Below, piece by piece: positions 1-8,394 of a stretch of DNA of 64,000 bases. Positions within the stretch are counted from its first letter, which is position 1; each line of letters begins with the position of its first letter. Source of the stretch: an uncultured Latescibacterota bacterium. GTDB lineage: Bacteria; Latescibacterota; UBA2968. The stretch covers positions 1,721,339 through 1,785,338 of the forward strand of contig OX638329.1 in assembly GCA_951812755.1 (NCBI GenBank), read 5' to 3'. The notes below the pieces were generated by a model. It did no database searches and was not told where the DNA came from. It was given only the letters and a program-made list of their open reading frames with translations. The position numbers and the translations under genes are program-made.

Positions 1-1
1 T

Positions 2-76
2 GAGGTGGAAGGCGATGCGGTTGACCTCGAAGGCCAGGTCGTGCGGTTTCTCGTCGAGAAAACAAGTGCGTCATAA
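2..76 (+). CDS. C-terminal end of an upstream gene (partial)
   Basis: An open frame enters from the left edge of the window and ends at a TAA at 74-76, giving about 24 residues rich in acidic and hydrophobic residues and ending in KTSAS. The stop lies 49 bases before the next ATG on the same strand, so this may be the last part of a gene in the same operon. The piece is too short to recognise a family, and it could be a chance open frame. Confidence 0.35.
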   Translation, partial: EVEGDAVDLEGQVVRFLVEKTSAS

Positions 77-125
77 AATCAGCGGCGTTATGCAGCGCTG
101 ATATTTCTTCACCGAAAGGGCTACA

Positions 126-2573
126 ATGCAACATCACGCCCGAGTCGTTATTATCGGTGCCGGTATTGCCGGTACCAGCGTCGCCTACCACCTGGGGCAA
201 CTGGGCTGGAAGGACATTGTGGTTCTGGAAAAGGGTCCGCTGTTCAAAACGGGCGGCTCGACATCCCACGCCCCCGGCCTTGTTTTCCAGGTCAATGTCT
301 CACGCATGATGTCGGTCTTTGCCCGCGAGACGGTGCAACTCTACCAACGCCTTAGTCCCTCCAATGGCGAGCCATTGTGGTTCGGGATCGGCGGAATGGA
401 GGTGGCGACGACGCCCGAGCGGTTCGAAGAGCTCAAGCGCAAGGTCGGGGCTGGTCGGACCTGGGGCATTGATACCGGCTTGCTCGGTCCGGCAGAAGCC
501 CGCGCGAAGATTCCCCTTCTGTCGGACTCGATCTACGGCGCGCTGTACACGCCCAGCGACGGCATTGCACGGGCCTGGCAACTGGCCGAGGCCATGGCCG
601 ACCACGCCCAGGCTGGCGGGGCCGCGAGGTTTTATGGAAATACTACAGTAACCGGCATTGAGGTGGTCGGAGGCCGCGTGTCCGGAGTTCACACTGATCG
701 CGGGTATATCCGCACCGAGGCCATTGTCTGCGCCGCCGGGATATGGGGACGCCTCATCGGCCAGATGGCCGGTGTCTCCCTGCCGCTGGTGCCTTTTTGC
801 CACCTGTACGCCGAAACAGCTCCCCTGCCCGAACTCGCTGACGAGACCATGCAGTACCGGCACCCCATCCTCCGCCATCAGGACCGGGCGATCTACTGTC
901 GGCAGGAGGGCCAGGCCTACATCATCGGCTCCTACGACCACGAGCCTGTGCGCGTCGAGCCGGAGGACATTGAGTCGCACGAGCAAGCACCCGAGATGCC
1001 TTCAATGCGGCCCTGGTCGGCCGCGGCCTTTCGCGAAGGGATGATTTCGGCCGGCAAACTGCTGCCTGCACTCAGCCGCGCCGCGCTGACCCGCAAGGTC
1101 AACGGCCTGTTGCTGTTTACGCCAGACGGAATGCCCGTGCTCGGCGAAGCTCCTCACGTCAAGGGGTTTTGGTCAGCGGAGGCGGTGTGGATCACGCATG
1201 CTGGCGGTGTCGGCAAGGCGGTCGCCGAGTGGATGGCAAACGGCCAGCCGACTATGGATCTGCGCTATGCCGACCTCGCCCGCTTCCTTCCCTTCCAACG
1301 CACCGCGTCCTACGTCTTCCAGCGCAGTACGCAGCAATACCGCGAGGTTTACGACATCATTCACCCGGCCCAGCCGATAGACGCCCCGCGCGGCCTGCGC
1401 CTTCTCCCATACCACCAACGCTATCGGGAACTGGGGGCCGCCTTTGTCGAAAGCGCGGGGTGGGAACGGCCCAGGTGGTTTGAGACCAACGCGGTCCCCA
1501 CCGACCACAGCCACACCCGCAGCGGCTGGGCGGCGCGTTTTTGGTCGCCGATCATCGGCACAGAGCACTGCGCTGTCCGCGAGCGCGTGGGGCTTTTTGA
1601 TCTGACTCCGTTTGCCAAATTTCGCGTATCCGGGCCGGGGTCCCTGGCGTTTTTGGACTATTTGGCCGCCAATCGCATGGACCAACCCCAGGGCCGCATT
1701 ACCTACACCTCTATGCTCACACCGCAGGGGGGCATCCAGTGCGATCTTACTGTAACACGCCTTGCCGAAGATCAATTCCTCATCGTTACAGGCGGCAGTA
1801 CCGCCGAACGCGACAAGGCATGGATCCGCCGCTACATGCCCACTGATGGCTCAGTTGTCCTGTCCGATGAGAGCAGTCGCTGGTGTTGTGTAGGTGTTTG
1901 GGGTCCCAGGGCACGCGAACTGCTGCGTCGCACCACCGATGCGGATGTGTCCGACCGCGGTTTTCCCTACCTGACCGCGCAGCGTCTCTCCATCGGCGCG
2001 ATTCCGGTCCTCGCTTTGCGGATTTCCTACGTCGGCGAACTCGGTTGGGAATTTTACGCGCCGTTCGAGTTTGGGCAAGCCCTGTGGGATGAACTTTGGC
2101 AAGCTGGGCAGCCTGATGGCGCAATTGCCGCCGGGCTGGGGGCCTTTGAGTCCCTGAGGCTCGAAAAGGGCTATCGGCTTTGGGGTAACGAACTCCACAC
2201 CGAGTACAATCCGCTGGAGGCCGGGCTTTCTTTTGCGGTGCGGATGGAGAAGGGGGATTTCATTGGCCGGGAGGCTCTCGCCAGGGCCCGTGTGCAAGGC
2301 CCGGCGCGAAAACTTTGCTGCCTGACCCTTGACGCACCCAACGCGGTGGTGATGGGGAACGAGCCGATTTGGATTGATGGGCGCATAAGCGGTTATGTCA
2401 CCAGTGCCAATTACGGCTACTCTATCAACCGAGGGATCGCCTACGGTTATCTGCCGGTGCAACACGCCCGCGTGGGAACCCATGTGGAGATCGAATACTT
2501 TGGCGAGCATCTCCCAGCTACGGTCGCCGCCGAACCCTTGTGGGATCCGCAGATGACGCGCCTCAAGTGTTGA
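126..2573 (+). CDS. Dimethylglycine/sarcosine dehydrogenase-like flavoprotein with C-terminal GcvT domain
   Basis: A two-part enzyme of 815 aa, the usual length of bacterial dimethylglycine dehydrogenase-like proteins. The N-terminal half is a DAO-type FAD oxidoreductase: a Rossmann motif GAGIAG at residues 11-16, and a GGSTSHAPG segment whose His48 sits where the family carries the histidine that can bind FAD covalently. The second half, from about residue 440, is a GcvT-like folate-binding domain followed by a GcvT C-terminal barrel. Family members oxidatively remove N-methyl groups from glycine derivatives in the cytoplasm and pass the one-carbon unit to tetrahydrofolate. An AAAGGG-type Shine-Dalgarno sequence precedes the ATG. 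It converges on another GcvT-family gene at 2780-4090, which suggests a local theme of methyl-group catabolism. The exact substrate cannot be read from the sequence. Confidence 0.9.
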   Translation: MQHHARVVIIGAGIAGTSVAYHLGQLGWKDIVVLEKGPLFKTGGSTSHAPGLVFQVNVSRMMSVFARETVQLYQRLSPSNGEPLWFGIGGMEVATTPERFEELKRKVGAGRTWGIDTGLLGPAEARAKIPLLSDSIYGALYTPSDGIARAWQLAEAMADHAQAGGAARFYGNTTVTGIEVVGGRVSGVHTDRGYIRTEAIVCAAGIWGRLIGQMAGVSLPLVPFCHLYAETAPLPELADETMQYRHPILRHQDRAIYCRQEGQAYIIGSYDHEPVRVEPEDIESHEQAPEMPSMRPWSAAAFREGMISAGKLLPALSRAALTRKVNGLLLFTPDGMPVLGEAPHVKGFWSAEAVWITHAGGVGKAVAEWMANGQPTMDLRYADLARFLPFQRTASYVFQRSTQQYREVYDIIHPAQPIDAPRGLRLLPYHQRYRELGAAFVESAGWERPRWFETNAVPTDHSHTRSGWAARFWSPIIGTEHCAVRERVGLFDLTPFAKFRVSGPGSLAFLDYLAANRMDQPQGRITYTSMLTPQGGIQCDLTVTRLAEDQFLIVTGGSTAERDKAWIRRYMPTDGSVVLSDESSRWCCVGVWGPRARELLRRTTDADVSDRGFPYLTAQRLSIGAIPVLALRISYVGELGWEFYAPFEFGQALWDELWQAGQPDGAIAAGLGAFESLRLEKGYRLWGNELHTEYNPLEAGLSFAVRMEKGDFIGREALARARVQGPARKLCCLTLDAPNAVVMGNEPIWIDGRISGYVTSANYGYSINRGIAYGYLPVQHARVGTHVEIEYFGEHLPATVAAEPLWDPQMTRLKC

Positions 2574-2610
2574 GGGGTATCACGTCCCCGTCCGCCACCC
2601 CATGAGATAT

Positions 2611-2642
2611 CCACGAAGGACACGAAGAGCACGAAGGGCACG
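2611..2642. repeat. Short tandem CACGAAG-type repeat
   Basis: Three imperfect copies of a unit close to CACGAAGGA follow the stop of the flavoprotein gene. It resembles the ATGAACGC-type repeats found after other genes in this window (near 7745, 23243, 55061 and 60760). No coding function is seen. Confidence 0.6.
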
Positions 2643-2715
2643 GAACGGGGTACAACTGGCCGCTTCTCAGTCCAGTTCACGGTATGAAGGACACGGATTC
2701 GCTTGTGCGTTTTGC

Positions 2716-2755
2716 CAAAAAAATAATACGCCCTCCTTTTGAAGGGCGTATTTTT
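2716..2755. terminator. Bidirectional rho-independent terminator
   Basis: A perfect 10-bp stem (2725-2734 with 2743-2752) and an 8-base loop is flanked by A-rich sequence on the left and T5 on the right, so it can terminate transcription from both sides. It sits between two convergent genes ending at 2573 and 2780, where such a terminator is expected. Confidence 0.85.
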
Positions 2756-2779
2756 GTATCCAGTAATTGGCGCGTCCTG

Positions 2780-4090
2780 TTAGTTGACGTAATCGCGGCC
2801 TTTGCGCCGCGCCACTTCGCGGATGTTGGGGTTTACCGATGGGCGGAAGGGCACTTCGACGATCTCGGCGGGCACCGCGCAGTCGCCGTATTCGGGGGGT
2901 AGGTGGACGCTCAGGGCTGTTCCGATGGCCCGCATTTCCCAGGGCACATAAGCCAGCGCGATGTTGGTTTCCAACTCGGGCGAAAACCACGGCGAGGTGA
3001 CGTAGCCGAGCGGATCGTCGCCCTCTGCGGCACTAATCAGCCAGAAATCGTGGGCATAGTCTGTCACCGGCATGCCTCCGAAGATGATCCCGACCAGCAC
3101 ATTGCGAAATGGCGGTCTCCCGGCCTCAATAGCCGCCCGTGCCTCGTTGAGTTTTTGTTTGCCGATGTAATCGGCCTTTTTTTTGCGGGGTACCTGGTAG
3201 CCGAGGTTGCACTGGAACGGCAGGGTTTCCTGGTCCATGTCCTGACCCCACGAGAGGATGCCTGCGGCGATGCGCCGATGATGCGCTGGGGCAATGACCA
3301 TCAGTTGGTGCCGCTCGCCGGCTTTGAGCAGCGCGTCCCATAGGTCTTCGGCGTACAGGGTGGCGTCTCTGAGGTAGATTTCGTAGCCCTTCTCGCCGGT
3401 GAAGCCGGTTTGCGAAACCACGACTGGGCGTCCGGCCACTTCTCCTTCCATCAAGCCATAATACGGAATATCGCGCACGCGCTCGCCAAACAGATCGACC
3501 ATCAATGCCTCGGATTTCGGTCCTTGAATTTGTACGGGTGCCACGTCAATCTCGCCGATAGATATGTTATGCTGTAGTCCTACATTGACGCCGCGCAACC
3601 ACAGTTCCAGATCGCTGTCCGCCAGTGAAAACCAGTATTCGTCCTCGGCGAGACGCAACAGCACCGGGTCGTTGAGTATGCCGCCATCTTCGTTGCAGAG
3701 GATGACGTACTTGCCGTGCATTGGTTTGATGAGGGTGGCGTCGCGGGTGATGACGTAGTTGACAAAGGCGGCAGCGTCTGGTCCTTTCACCTGGATCTGG
3801 CGTTCGACTGCCACGTTCCACAGCGAGACGTGATTGACCAGCGCGTCGTATTCGGCCATGGCCCCACCATCTTGTGGGCGCACATAGCCGCGCGGGTGGT
3901 ATATGCGGTTGTACACGGTGGCACGCCAGCACCCGGCTTCCATTGACAGGTGCCAATACGGCGATTTGCGGACGCGGGTGGAAATGAGCATTTCCACCGG
4001 GGTCGCGCCGGACTGGCGGAGGTTAATGGGCACGCGCCGGTCAGACTGATCCACGCTGGTGCATTGGGTAACTGATCGAGGGCGGTTCAT
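2780..4090 (-). CDS. GcvT/DmdA-family folate-dependent demethylase (aminomethyltransferase-like)
   Basis: A 436-aa protein of the glycine-cleavage T-protein superfamily. The start at 4090 is chosen because an AAAGGAGA Shine-Dalgarno sequence lies 5-6 bases ahead; a longer frame to 4192 has no such support. Where GcvT has a GG-I-D-D motif, this protein has GGILNDPVLL. That NDPV form, and the preceding LWNVAVERQ block, resemble DMSP demethylase DmdA and related O-demethylases more than true GcvT. Members move a methyl or methylene group to tetrahydrofolate. The N-terminus is about 50 residues longer than usual. There are no H-, L- or P-protein genes nearby, so a role in the glycine cleavage complex is unlikely. 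Substrate unknown. Confidence 0.8.
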   Translation of the reverse strand: MNRPRSVTQCTSVDQSDRRVPINLRQSGATPVEMLISTRVRKSPYWHLSMEAGCWRATVYNRIYHPRGYVRPQDGGAMAEYDALVNHVSLWNVAVERQIQVKGPDAAAFVNYVITRDATLIKPMHGKYVILCNEDGGILNDPVLLRLAEDEYWFSLADSDLELWLRGVNVGLQHNISIGEIDVAPVQIQGPKSEALMVDLFGERVRDIPYYGLMEGEVAGRPVVVSQTGFTGEKGYEIYLRDATLYAEDLWDALLKAGERHQLMVIAPAHHRRIAAGILSWGQDMDQETLPFQCNLGYQVPRKKKADYIGKQKLNEARAAIEAGRPPFRNVLVGIIFGGMPVTDYAHDFWLISAAEGDDPLGYVTSPWFSPELETNIALAYVPWEMRAIGTALSVHLPPEYGDCAVPAEIVEVPFRPSVNPNIREVARRKGRDYVN

Positions 4091-4166
4091 GGAAAATCTC
4101 CTTTTGATGATGCACTGGGGCTCGCCCGGCTCAGATGATCCTTTGAGCAGTTCAGTTGTTATAATT

Positions 4167-4409
4167 TCAGGTTCTGCTTTTGTACAAACCAAAGATACCC
4201 ACCGCGATCAACACGCCCGCTGTTGGTCCCGCTATGTCCAATCCCAGCCAGAATCCTTCTTTCCATTCGACACTTTCAGTACCAAACATTTCATCTACTA
4301 CTACCACTTGCTGCTTGTTCTTTGTAAAGATCTGTGTTCCGTCTATTACCCACTTTGCACCTATACCTATCGCGAGTATAAATGCGATTACGCTGATGAT
4401 TTTCCACAT
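4167..4409 (-). CDS. Small membrane protein, 80 aa
   Basis: Not recognised. It has two hydrophobic stretches, at about residues 3-20 and 57-75, separated by a charged loop, so it probably spans the inner membrane twice. A GGAG Shine-Dalgarno sequence lies 6 bases before the ATG. It starts 19 bases after the stop of the cytochrome/beta-barrel gene and is probably co-transcribed with it. The loop has many Val, Lys and acidic residues but no cysteine or histidine pair, so no cofactor site is visible. Confidence 0.7.
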   Translation of the reverse strand: MWKIISVIAFILAIGIGAKWVIDGTQIFTKNKQQVVVVDEMFGTESVEWKEGFWLGLDIAGPTAGVLIAVGIFGLYKSRT

Positions 4410-4428
4410 GGGTTACTCCACATAGGTG

Positions 4429-5571
4429 TTAATAAAACACATGCAATTGCAGCGCGTAGCGCGATGAGCGGAAGGTCTCTGTGTCGAGGATGCGATATTC
4501 GGGGCGCAGTTCAATTTGTGGCGTTAGAAAAATTTGCATGCCAAATACAGCTTGCCGTGTCATCAAATCAACAGAGCGCGTTGAAGTGCGGATATGCGTT
4601 ACTTCACCGCGTTCTCCTCGCGCAAACAAAAGCCACCCGGGTATTGCTTGAAGCGTGATATCAACCGAGGCGGTTTTTGCCTCGCGTGTGCCATCCTTAT
4701 CGGATAGGGCATATTCGGCCATGAGGGCGATCTTGTCTTGCAATCCGACGCCTGCAAAGAGATTTGTCATCAGAAAGTCGCCGTTTTTGAGCCACGATCC
4801 TCCCAGATAAAAATTCATTTTTTGTTCGACCAATTTGGGCCACAATACTATACGCCCCAGGAATGAGGGTTTGTCGCGGTCTTCGATCAAGGAGGCGTTT
4901 TGTACGGTATTTTCGGAGAGTGCGCGGGCAGAATAAATACCTGCGGTTAGCGATAGCCACAATTTTTTGTAATAGTGTACTTCTGCGCCGTATTCTGCGT
5001 AATTGGGCGCGATAAGCGATGTGGCTCCGGCAACGTCGGGTGTTTGGCGCACGAGCATGGTGTGGTCGTCATACCGCATGCCAATGGATGGCTGAAAATG
5101 CCCCACGCGCAATGCGGGCCAGTTGTAATTGGGCTGATAAATCGCCGATGCTGTCCACGCGCGCTGTCCCGCGTATTTCTCTGGACCAAAATTATAAGAG
5201 CCTTCGATCTTCAGGGCATTTGAGGGGCGGACAACACTGTATAGCGCGACTTGCATTGGAAATACTTTGCGCTCGGCTTCTGGCGATGTATGTGATCGCG
5301 CCATTTGTCCGCGGAGATCTGCACCCATGAGTACCAGGCCATCGGCATAAGCGGTTTTGCCCGGTAAGACGTAATTGGGTGCGAGCAATCCCACGCCGTC
5401 CATCGAATACTGCCCCAATTCGTCTCGCTGCGCTCCACCCTGCGCGGTGATGTGACAGTTCACACACCGATTGGCAGTCAGCAATGCAAACTGCGAGAGG
5501 GCATCGGCCTGGCCCGTAGAGCACAGCAGGATTAATAGTCCCAATAATCTAAAATACGCGGTATTGCTCAT
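4429..5571 (-). CDS. Outer-membrane beta-barrel protein with an N-terminal c-type haem motif
   Basis: A 380-aa exported protein. Residues 1-25 form a signal peptide. A single CVNCH motif (Cys36, Cys39, His40) follows at once and fits covalent haem binding by the c-type cytochrome maturation system. The rest, from about residue 75, alternates aromatic and polar residues in short beta strands and ends in HVFY, a terminal aromatic typical of outer-membrane barrels. No second CxxCH is present. The architecture suggests a haem domain plugging or capping a porin-like barrel, perhaps to pass electrons across the outer membrane. That function is inference; the barrel and haem motif are directly visible. 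The family is not one I can name. Confidence 0.75.
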   Translation of the reverse strand: MSNTAYFRLLGLLILLCSTGQADALSQFALLTANRCVNCHITAQGGAQRDELGQYSMDGVGLLAPNYVLPGKTAYADGLVLMGADLRGQMARSHTSPEAERKVFPMQVALYSVVRPSNALKIEGSYNFGPEKYAGQRAWTASAIYQPNYNWPALRVGHFQPSIGMRYDDHTMLVRQTPDVAGATSLIAPNYAEYGAEVHYYKKLWLSLTAGIYSARALSENTVQNASLIEDRDKPSFLGRIVLWPKLVEQKMNFYLGGSWLKNGDFLMTNLFAGVGLQDKIALMAEYALSDKDGTREAKTASVDITLQAIPGWLLFARGERGEVTHIRTSTRSVDLMTRQAVFGMQIFLTPQIELRPEYRILDTETFRSSRYALQLHVFY

Positions 5572-5619
5572 GTTATGCCTTTATTATTTTGATTCGTGGG
5601 GCACAGTGGTTACCTGACC

Positions 5620-6201
5620 TCATCCTGTTCCTCCATAAGTTTGCCCATCTCCGGGCGGATTGCCGCCGAAGGTTACTGGTGTGCCGGTCAGGTCGCGCAG
5701 AAAGATCTGCAGGCGGATGATGTGTACATTGCCCGCCCCCATGCGCATATTCAGACCATCTATAACTGCTGGCGTCATAAAATCGAGATTTTGCCGCAGA
5801 AAAGTGGCCCCATCGAGATAATCTGCGAAAGCGGCTTCAAATTCCTCGGTGTGCAATCTGAGTAGATACGGATTTGCGGGGCGCATGTCGTGTAGGGTAG
5901 ATTGAATGGCGTTAAGCCGCGCGATCATGTTGCTTATAAATTGCCGCGACCAATAGATAGGGATCAAGTTATTCGTGACTTCGACAGTTACGCCGCCGTA
6001 TTCCGCAAAAAAGACGTCAATAGATAAAAACGCCCGGTTGATGTCGGCGATATAGGCGTTGGCTTCATCCACAGTGACATGGTCATAGACCTGTTCAGCA
6101 GGTGATTCGGGCGCGGGTGTCACGGGATTTGAGGAATCGCATCCCGTGTACAACGCCAGCAATGCAAAACACAAAAGCCATCGTTGCATAAAATGCCTCA
6201 T
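5620..6201 (-). CDS. Predicted lipoprotein of unknown function
   Basis: A 193-aa protein with a lipoprotein signal peptide: a hydrophobic stretch at residues 7-19 ending in LYTGC, with Cys21 as the lipidation site. The mature part begins with a Ser/Pro-rich linker and continues as a mostly helical domain, then a Gly-rich tail. No family recognised. Its ATG overlaps the stop of the upstream carbonic-anhydrase-like gene in an ATGA, so the two are translationally coupled. A start at Met5 (6189) is also possible and keeps the same signal peptide. It probably shares a transcript with the cytochrome/barrel gene 48 bases downstream. Confidence 0.75.
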   Translation of the reverse strand: MRHFMQRWLLCFALLALYTGCDSSNPVTPAPESPAEQVYDHVTVDEANAYIADINRAFLSIDVFFAEYGGVTVEVTNNLIPIYWSRQFISNMIARLNAIQSTLHDMRPANPYLLRLHTEEFEAAFADYLDGATFLRQNLDFMTPAVIDGLNMRMGAGNVHIIRLQIFLRDLTGTPVTFGGNPPGDGQTYGGTG

Positions 6202-6713
6202 TTGTTTTGTCCCATATAAAGCAGACGTCGTTTCTGATATCTTCTGGTATTGTTCAACAAGCGTGTGACTTCGTCATCTGACAATGTGCGACGCGGTTTG
6301 GCGGGTACACCGGCGACAAGTGTGCGCGGCGCGACCTCAGCACCTTCCAATATCAGCGCGTGAGCAGCTACCAGTGCAGATTCGCCCACTGCCGAGCCAG
6401 TCAATACGGTTGCTCCCATTCCAATGGTCACGCCCTGTTCTATTCGACAACCGTGCAAGATCGCATTGTGCCCCACGGTTACATTTTTGCCAACATTACA
6501 GGGATAGCCCGGGTCGGTATGCACCACAGTGCCGTCCTGGATATTCGAGCCTTCACCAATTACAATGGGTTCAACATCGCCCCGAATCACGGCATTGAAC
6601 CAGATACTCGCGCACGCACCGATTACCACGTCGCCAATTACAACAGCACCGGGCGCGATATAAGCCGACGGATCGATGTGAGGGGTTTTGTCCTTATAAG
6701 GCAAAATCGTCAT
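6198..6713 (-). CDS. Gamma-carbonic anhydrase family (left-handed beta-helix) protein
   Basis: A 171-aa hexapeptide-repeat protein, the usual size for this family. The isoleucine-patch repeats run from about residue 15 to 140, and the segment DGTVVHTDPGYPCNVGKNVT followed by GHNAILHGC carries the histidines that bind the metal at trimer interfaces. Members are reversible CO2 hydratases or related YrdA/PaaY-like proteins of unclear activity. The start at 6713 has an AAGGAAA Shine-Dalgarno sequence; the upstream gene ends 4 bases earlier. It overlaps the downstream lipoprotein gene by 4 bases, so three envelope-related genes are tightly packed here. Catalytic activity is not proven by sequence alone. 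Confidence 0.88.
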   Translation of the reverse strand: MTILPYKDKTPHIDPSAYIAPGAVVIGDVVIGACASIWFNAVIRGDVEPIVIGEGSNIQDGTVVHTDPGYPCNVGKNVTVGHNAILHGCRIEQGVTIGMGATVLTGSAVGESALVAAHALILEGAEVAPRTLVAGVPAKPRRTLSDDEVTRLLNNTRRYQKRRLLYMGQNK

Positions 6714-6717
6714 TGGG

Positions 6718-7680
6718 TTATTTCCTTTTGTCACCCTCAACAGGACCCAGTGTGAAAGTCTTGCCGCTTTGCGTGGCTTTGGCACCTATTACCAGTCCGC
6801 TTACAAAACCGAAGATGCCAAAAATTGCAGCGGCCCAGATTGTCGTTTCCTTGACATCGGCATTGGTCTGCCAGGCGGCAAGTGCCCCGGTCAATGCGCC
6901 TGTTACGGCTCCTCCAATCCCCTGTAAAATTGCCCGTTCCATCGCCACTGAACCGCGTTCTCCAAAGAATTGTACTTTTTGAATTTTATCTATGGCGACT
7001 TTTTGAACGCTCAATTCCGTCTCGATCAAAATGTTATCATCTTCATAGGCGGGCAAAAATTCGCCTTTGATTTTTTTACCATCCTTCAGGGTGATCATTC
7101 CGGGGAAGCGCGTTTGCACCCGGAAGCGCGTCTTGCGTTCTTCAAAAGAAATAGTATCCTCGGTATATTGCGGATAGGTCTCGTCTATTTTGGAGGAGTC
7201 AGTTATCGCGTATTCGCCCTTTACGATTTCATCGAAGTGTTCGATGTATTCTCTCAAGCGGCGCAGATCATTTTCACTTTGCAAATTCATCAGTTGCGTT
7301 TCAATGCGAGGGCCTGACCGATATTGAATTTTAATGGCGAGTTTGCCATTGTCTTGCTTCATAAATTCGGCAAATTGAAATCCCGCTACGCCCAGATGCA
7401 AGATTGGAAGATCTATTTTTTGAGAATAAATGGTTGCTCCCTGAAACAAAGCGTAGCGATTGCTCTCCTCTAAGTCGATTTGAGGACCCACCCGGGGACT
7501 TAATACAATGCGCGTGCCCGATACCTGTCGCACATCGACAATCTCCCAGCCATCATGTCCCAATTGGTAAATCCCGCGCTCGTATTGCGTTTTCTTTTCG
7601 CTTTCTGCAGCCCGAACAGGGCAAACCGAAAAGAGTAAAAAGCTCATCGCAGTAATGAATGAAACCGATTTTTTAATCAT
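6718..7680 (-). CDS. Exported protein with C-terminal membrane segments, unknown function
   Basis: A 320-aa protein, read from the ATG at 7680, which has a GAGGAGA Shine-Dalgarno sequence 5 bases upstream. A signal peptide ends at about residue 25 (after ALA-like PVRAA). A beta-rich central part includes a segment reading ITLKDGKKIKGEFLPAYEDD, similar to short SH3-like barrel repeats that describe a surface or membrane-associated fold. The C-terminus has two Gly/Ala-rich hydrophobic segments (about 245-262 and 270-292), like a glycine-zipper hairpin in a membrane. No enzyme motif is seen. It lies directly upstream of the carbonic-anhydrase-like gene and probably shares its transcript. Confidence 0.7.
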   Translation of the reverse strand: MIKKSVSFITAMSFLLFSVCPVRAAESEKKTQYERGIYQLGHDGWEIVDVRQVSGTRIVLSPRVGPQIDLEESNRYALFQGATIYSQKIDLPILHLGVAGFQFAEFMKQDNGKLAIKIQYRSGPRIETQLMNLQSENDLRRLREYIEHFDEIVKGEYAITDSSKIDETYPQYTEDTISFEERKTRFRVQTRFPGMITLKDGKKIKGEFLPAYEDDNILIETELSVQKVAIDKIQKVQFFGERGSVAMERAILQGIGGAVTGALTGALAAWQTNADVKETTIWAAAIFGIFGFVSGLVIGAKATQSGKTFTLGPVEGDKRK

Positions 7681-7743
7681 GAAAATCTCCTCTGATATGA
7701 ACAAACAATAGCGGTCAGACACAGGACACAGCCCTTATGACTT

Positions 7744-8394
7744 TCATCCGCGTCGATCCGCGTCATCCGTTTCATCCGTGTTCACTATTGCTTCGGAAAT
7801 GCCATCTAAAATATACGGACGATACTTGCGAAATTGCAGGCGGGGATGAAACCAGGTGCCTTCAGGGTCTGATGTACCGGGGATCGGGACCATACTGGTC
7901 AGATCAATTTGGGATAATGTCGCCTCTCCCAAAAACCATTCTGCAATTTGTTTTGCCGTGCGATTTGGCCGACCATTTTCGATGGCAATTTCCCTATCCA
8001 TAGGAAAAAATAACGCGCCATCTCCCAATACGGATACATCGTTTTGGTATGCCAGTGCGGCTTCGGTTATTTGGCCGGGTTCCGGTATGACAACACCTGT
8101 TACACACGCAATATCCTCTTTGGATACCACGTCGCTAAATAGCGTGCGAATGCGATTTAGCAGTCCGCCATAGTTATCTAAAAGATGTGACGACCGGGGG
8201 TTTACGCCAGCTTGAAGAAGGCCCAATGTATTGTAGCGCGAACACTCGGATACAAAATCGTCTTCATTGTCAAATAGTCCCACGCCTATCAGGTTTTCGC
8301 CATCCAGGACATTGAGTTGCGTGAGGCCCAAATCTGACTTGTGCTGAAGTAAATCGTAAAAACGCCGCACATCCCGCTCGTGAAAACGCTTCAT
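7744..8394 (-). CDS. Uncharacterised protein, possibly primase-polymerase-like
   Basis: A 216-aa soluble protein whose ATG overlaps the argH stop by 4 bases (ATGA), so it is translated with argH. I do not recognise it with confidence. The N-terminal half (a residue pattern like VGLFDNEDDFVSEC, then a GVNPRS segment) vaguely recalls archaeo-eukaryotic primase-like domains of plasmid and phage proteins, but the metal-binding DxD motif of that fold is not visible, so the link is weak. The last 12 residues are encoded by a degenerate ATGAACGC-type repeat that also supplies the stop codon. Confidence 0.65.
   Translation of the reverse strand: MKRFHERDVRRFYDLLQHKSDLGLTQLNVLDGENLIGVGLFDNEDDFVSECSRYNTLGLLQAGVNPRSSHLLDNYGGLLNRIRTLFSDVVSKEDIACVTGVVIPEPGQITEAALAYQNDVSVLGDGALFFPMDREIAIENGRPNRTAKQIAEWFLGEATLSQIDLTSMVPIPGTSDPEGTWFHPRLQFRKYRPYILDGISEAIVNTDETDDADRRG
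7745..7784. repeat. ATGAACGC-type short tandem repeat at a gene end
   Basis: About four degenerate 9-10-base units (CATCCGCGT/CATCCGTGT on the plus strand; CACGGATGA on the minus strand). The repeat overlaps the 3' end of the minus-strand gene at 7744 and encodes its final residues. It is the same family as the copies at 23243 and 55061. Confidence 0.7.
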
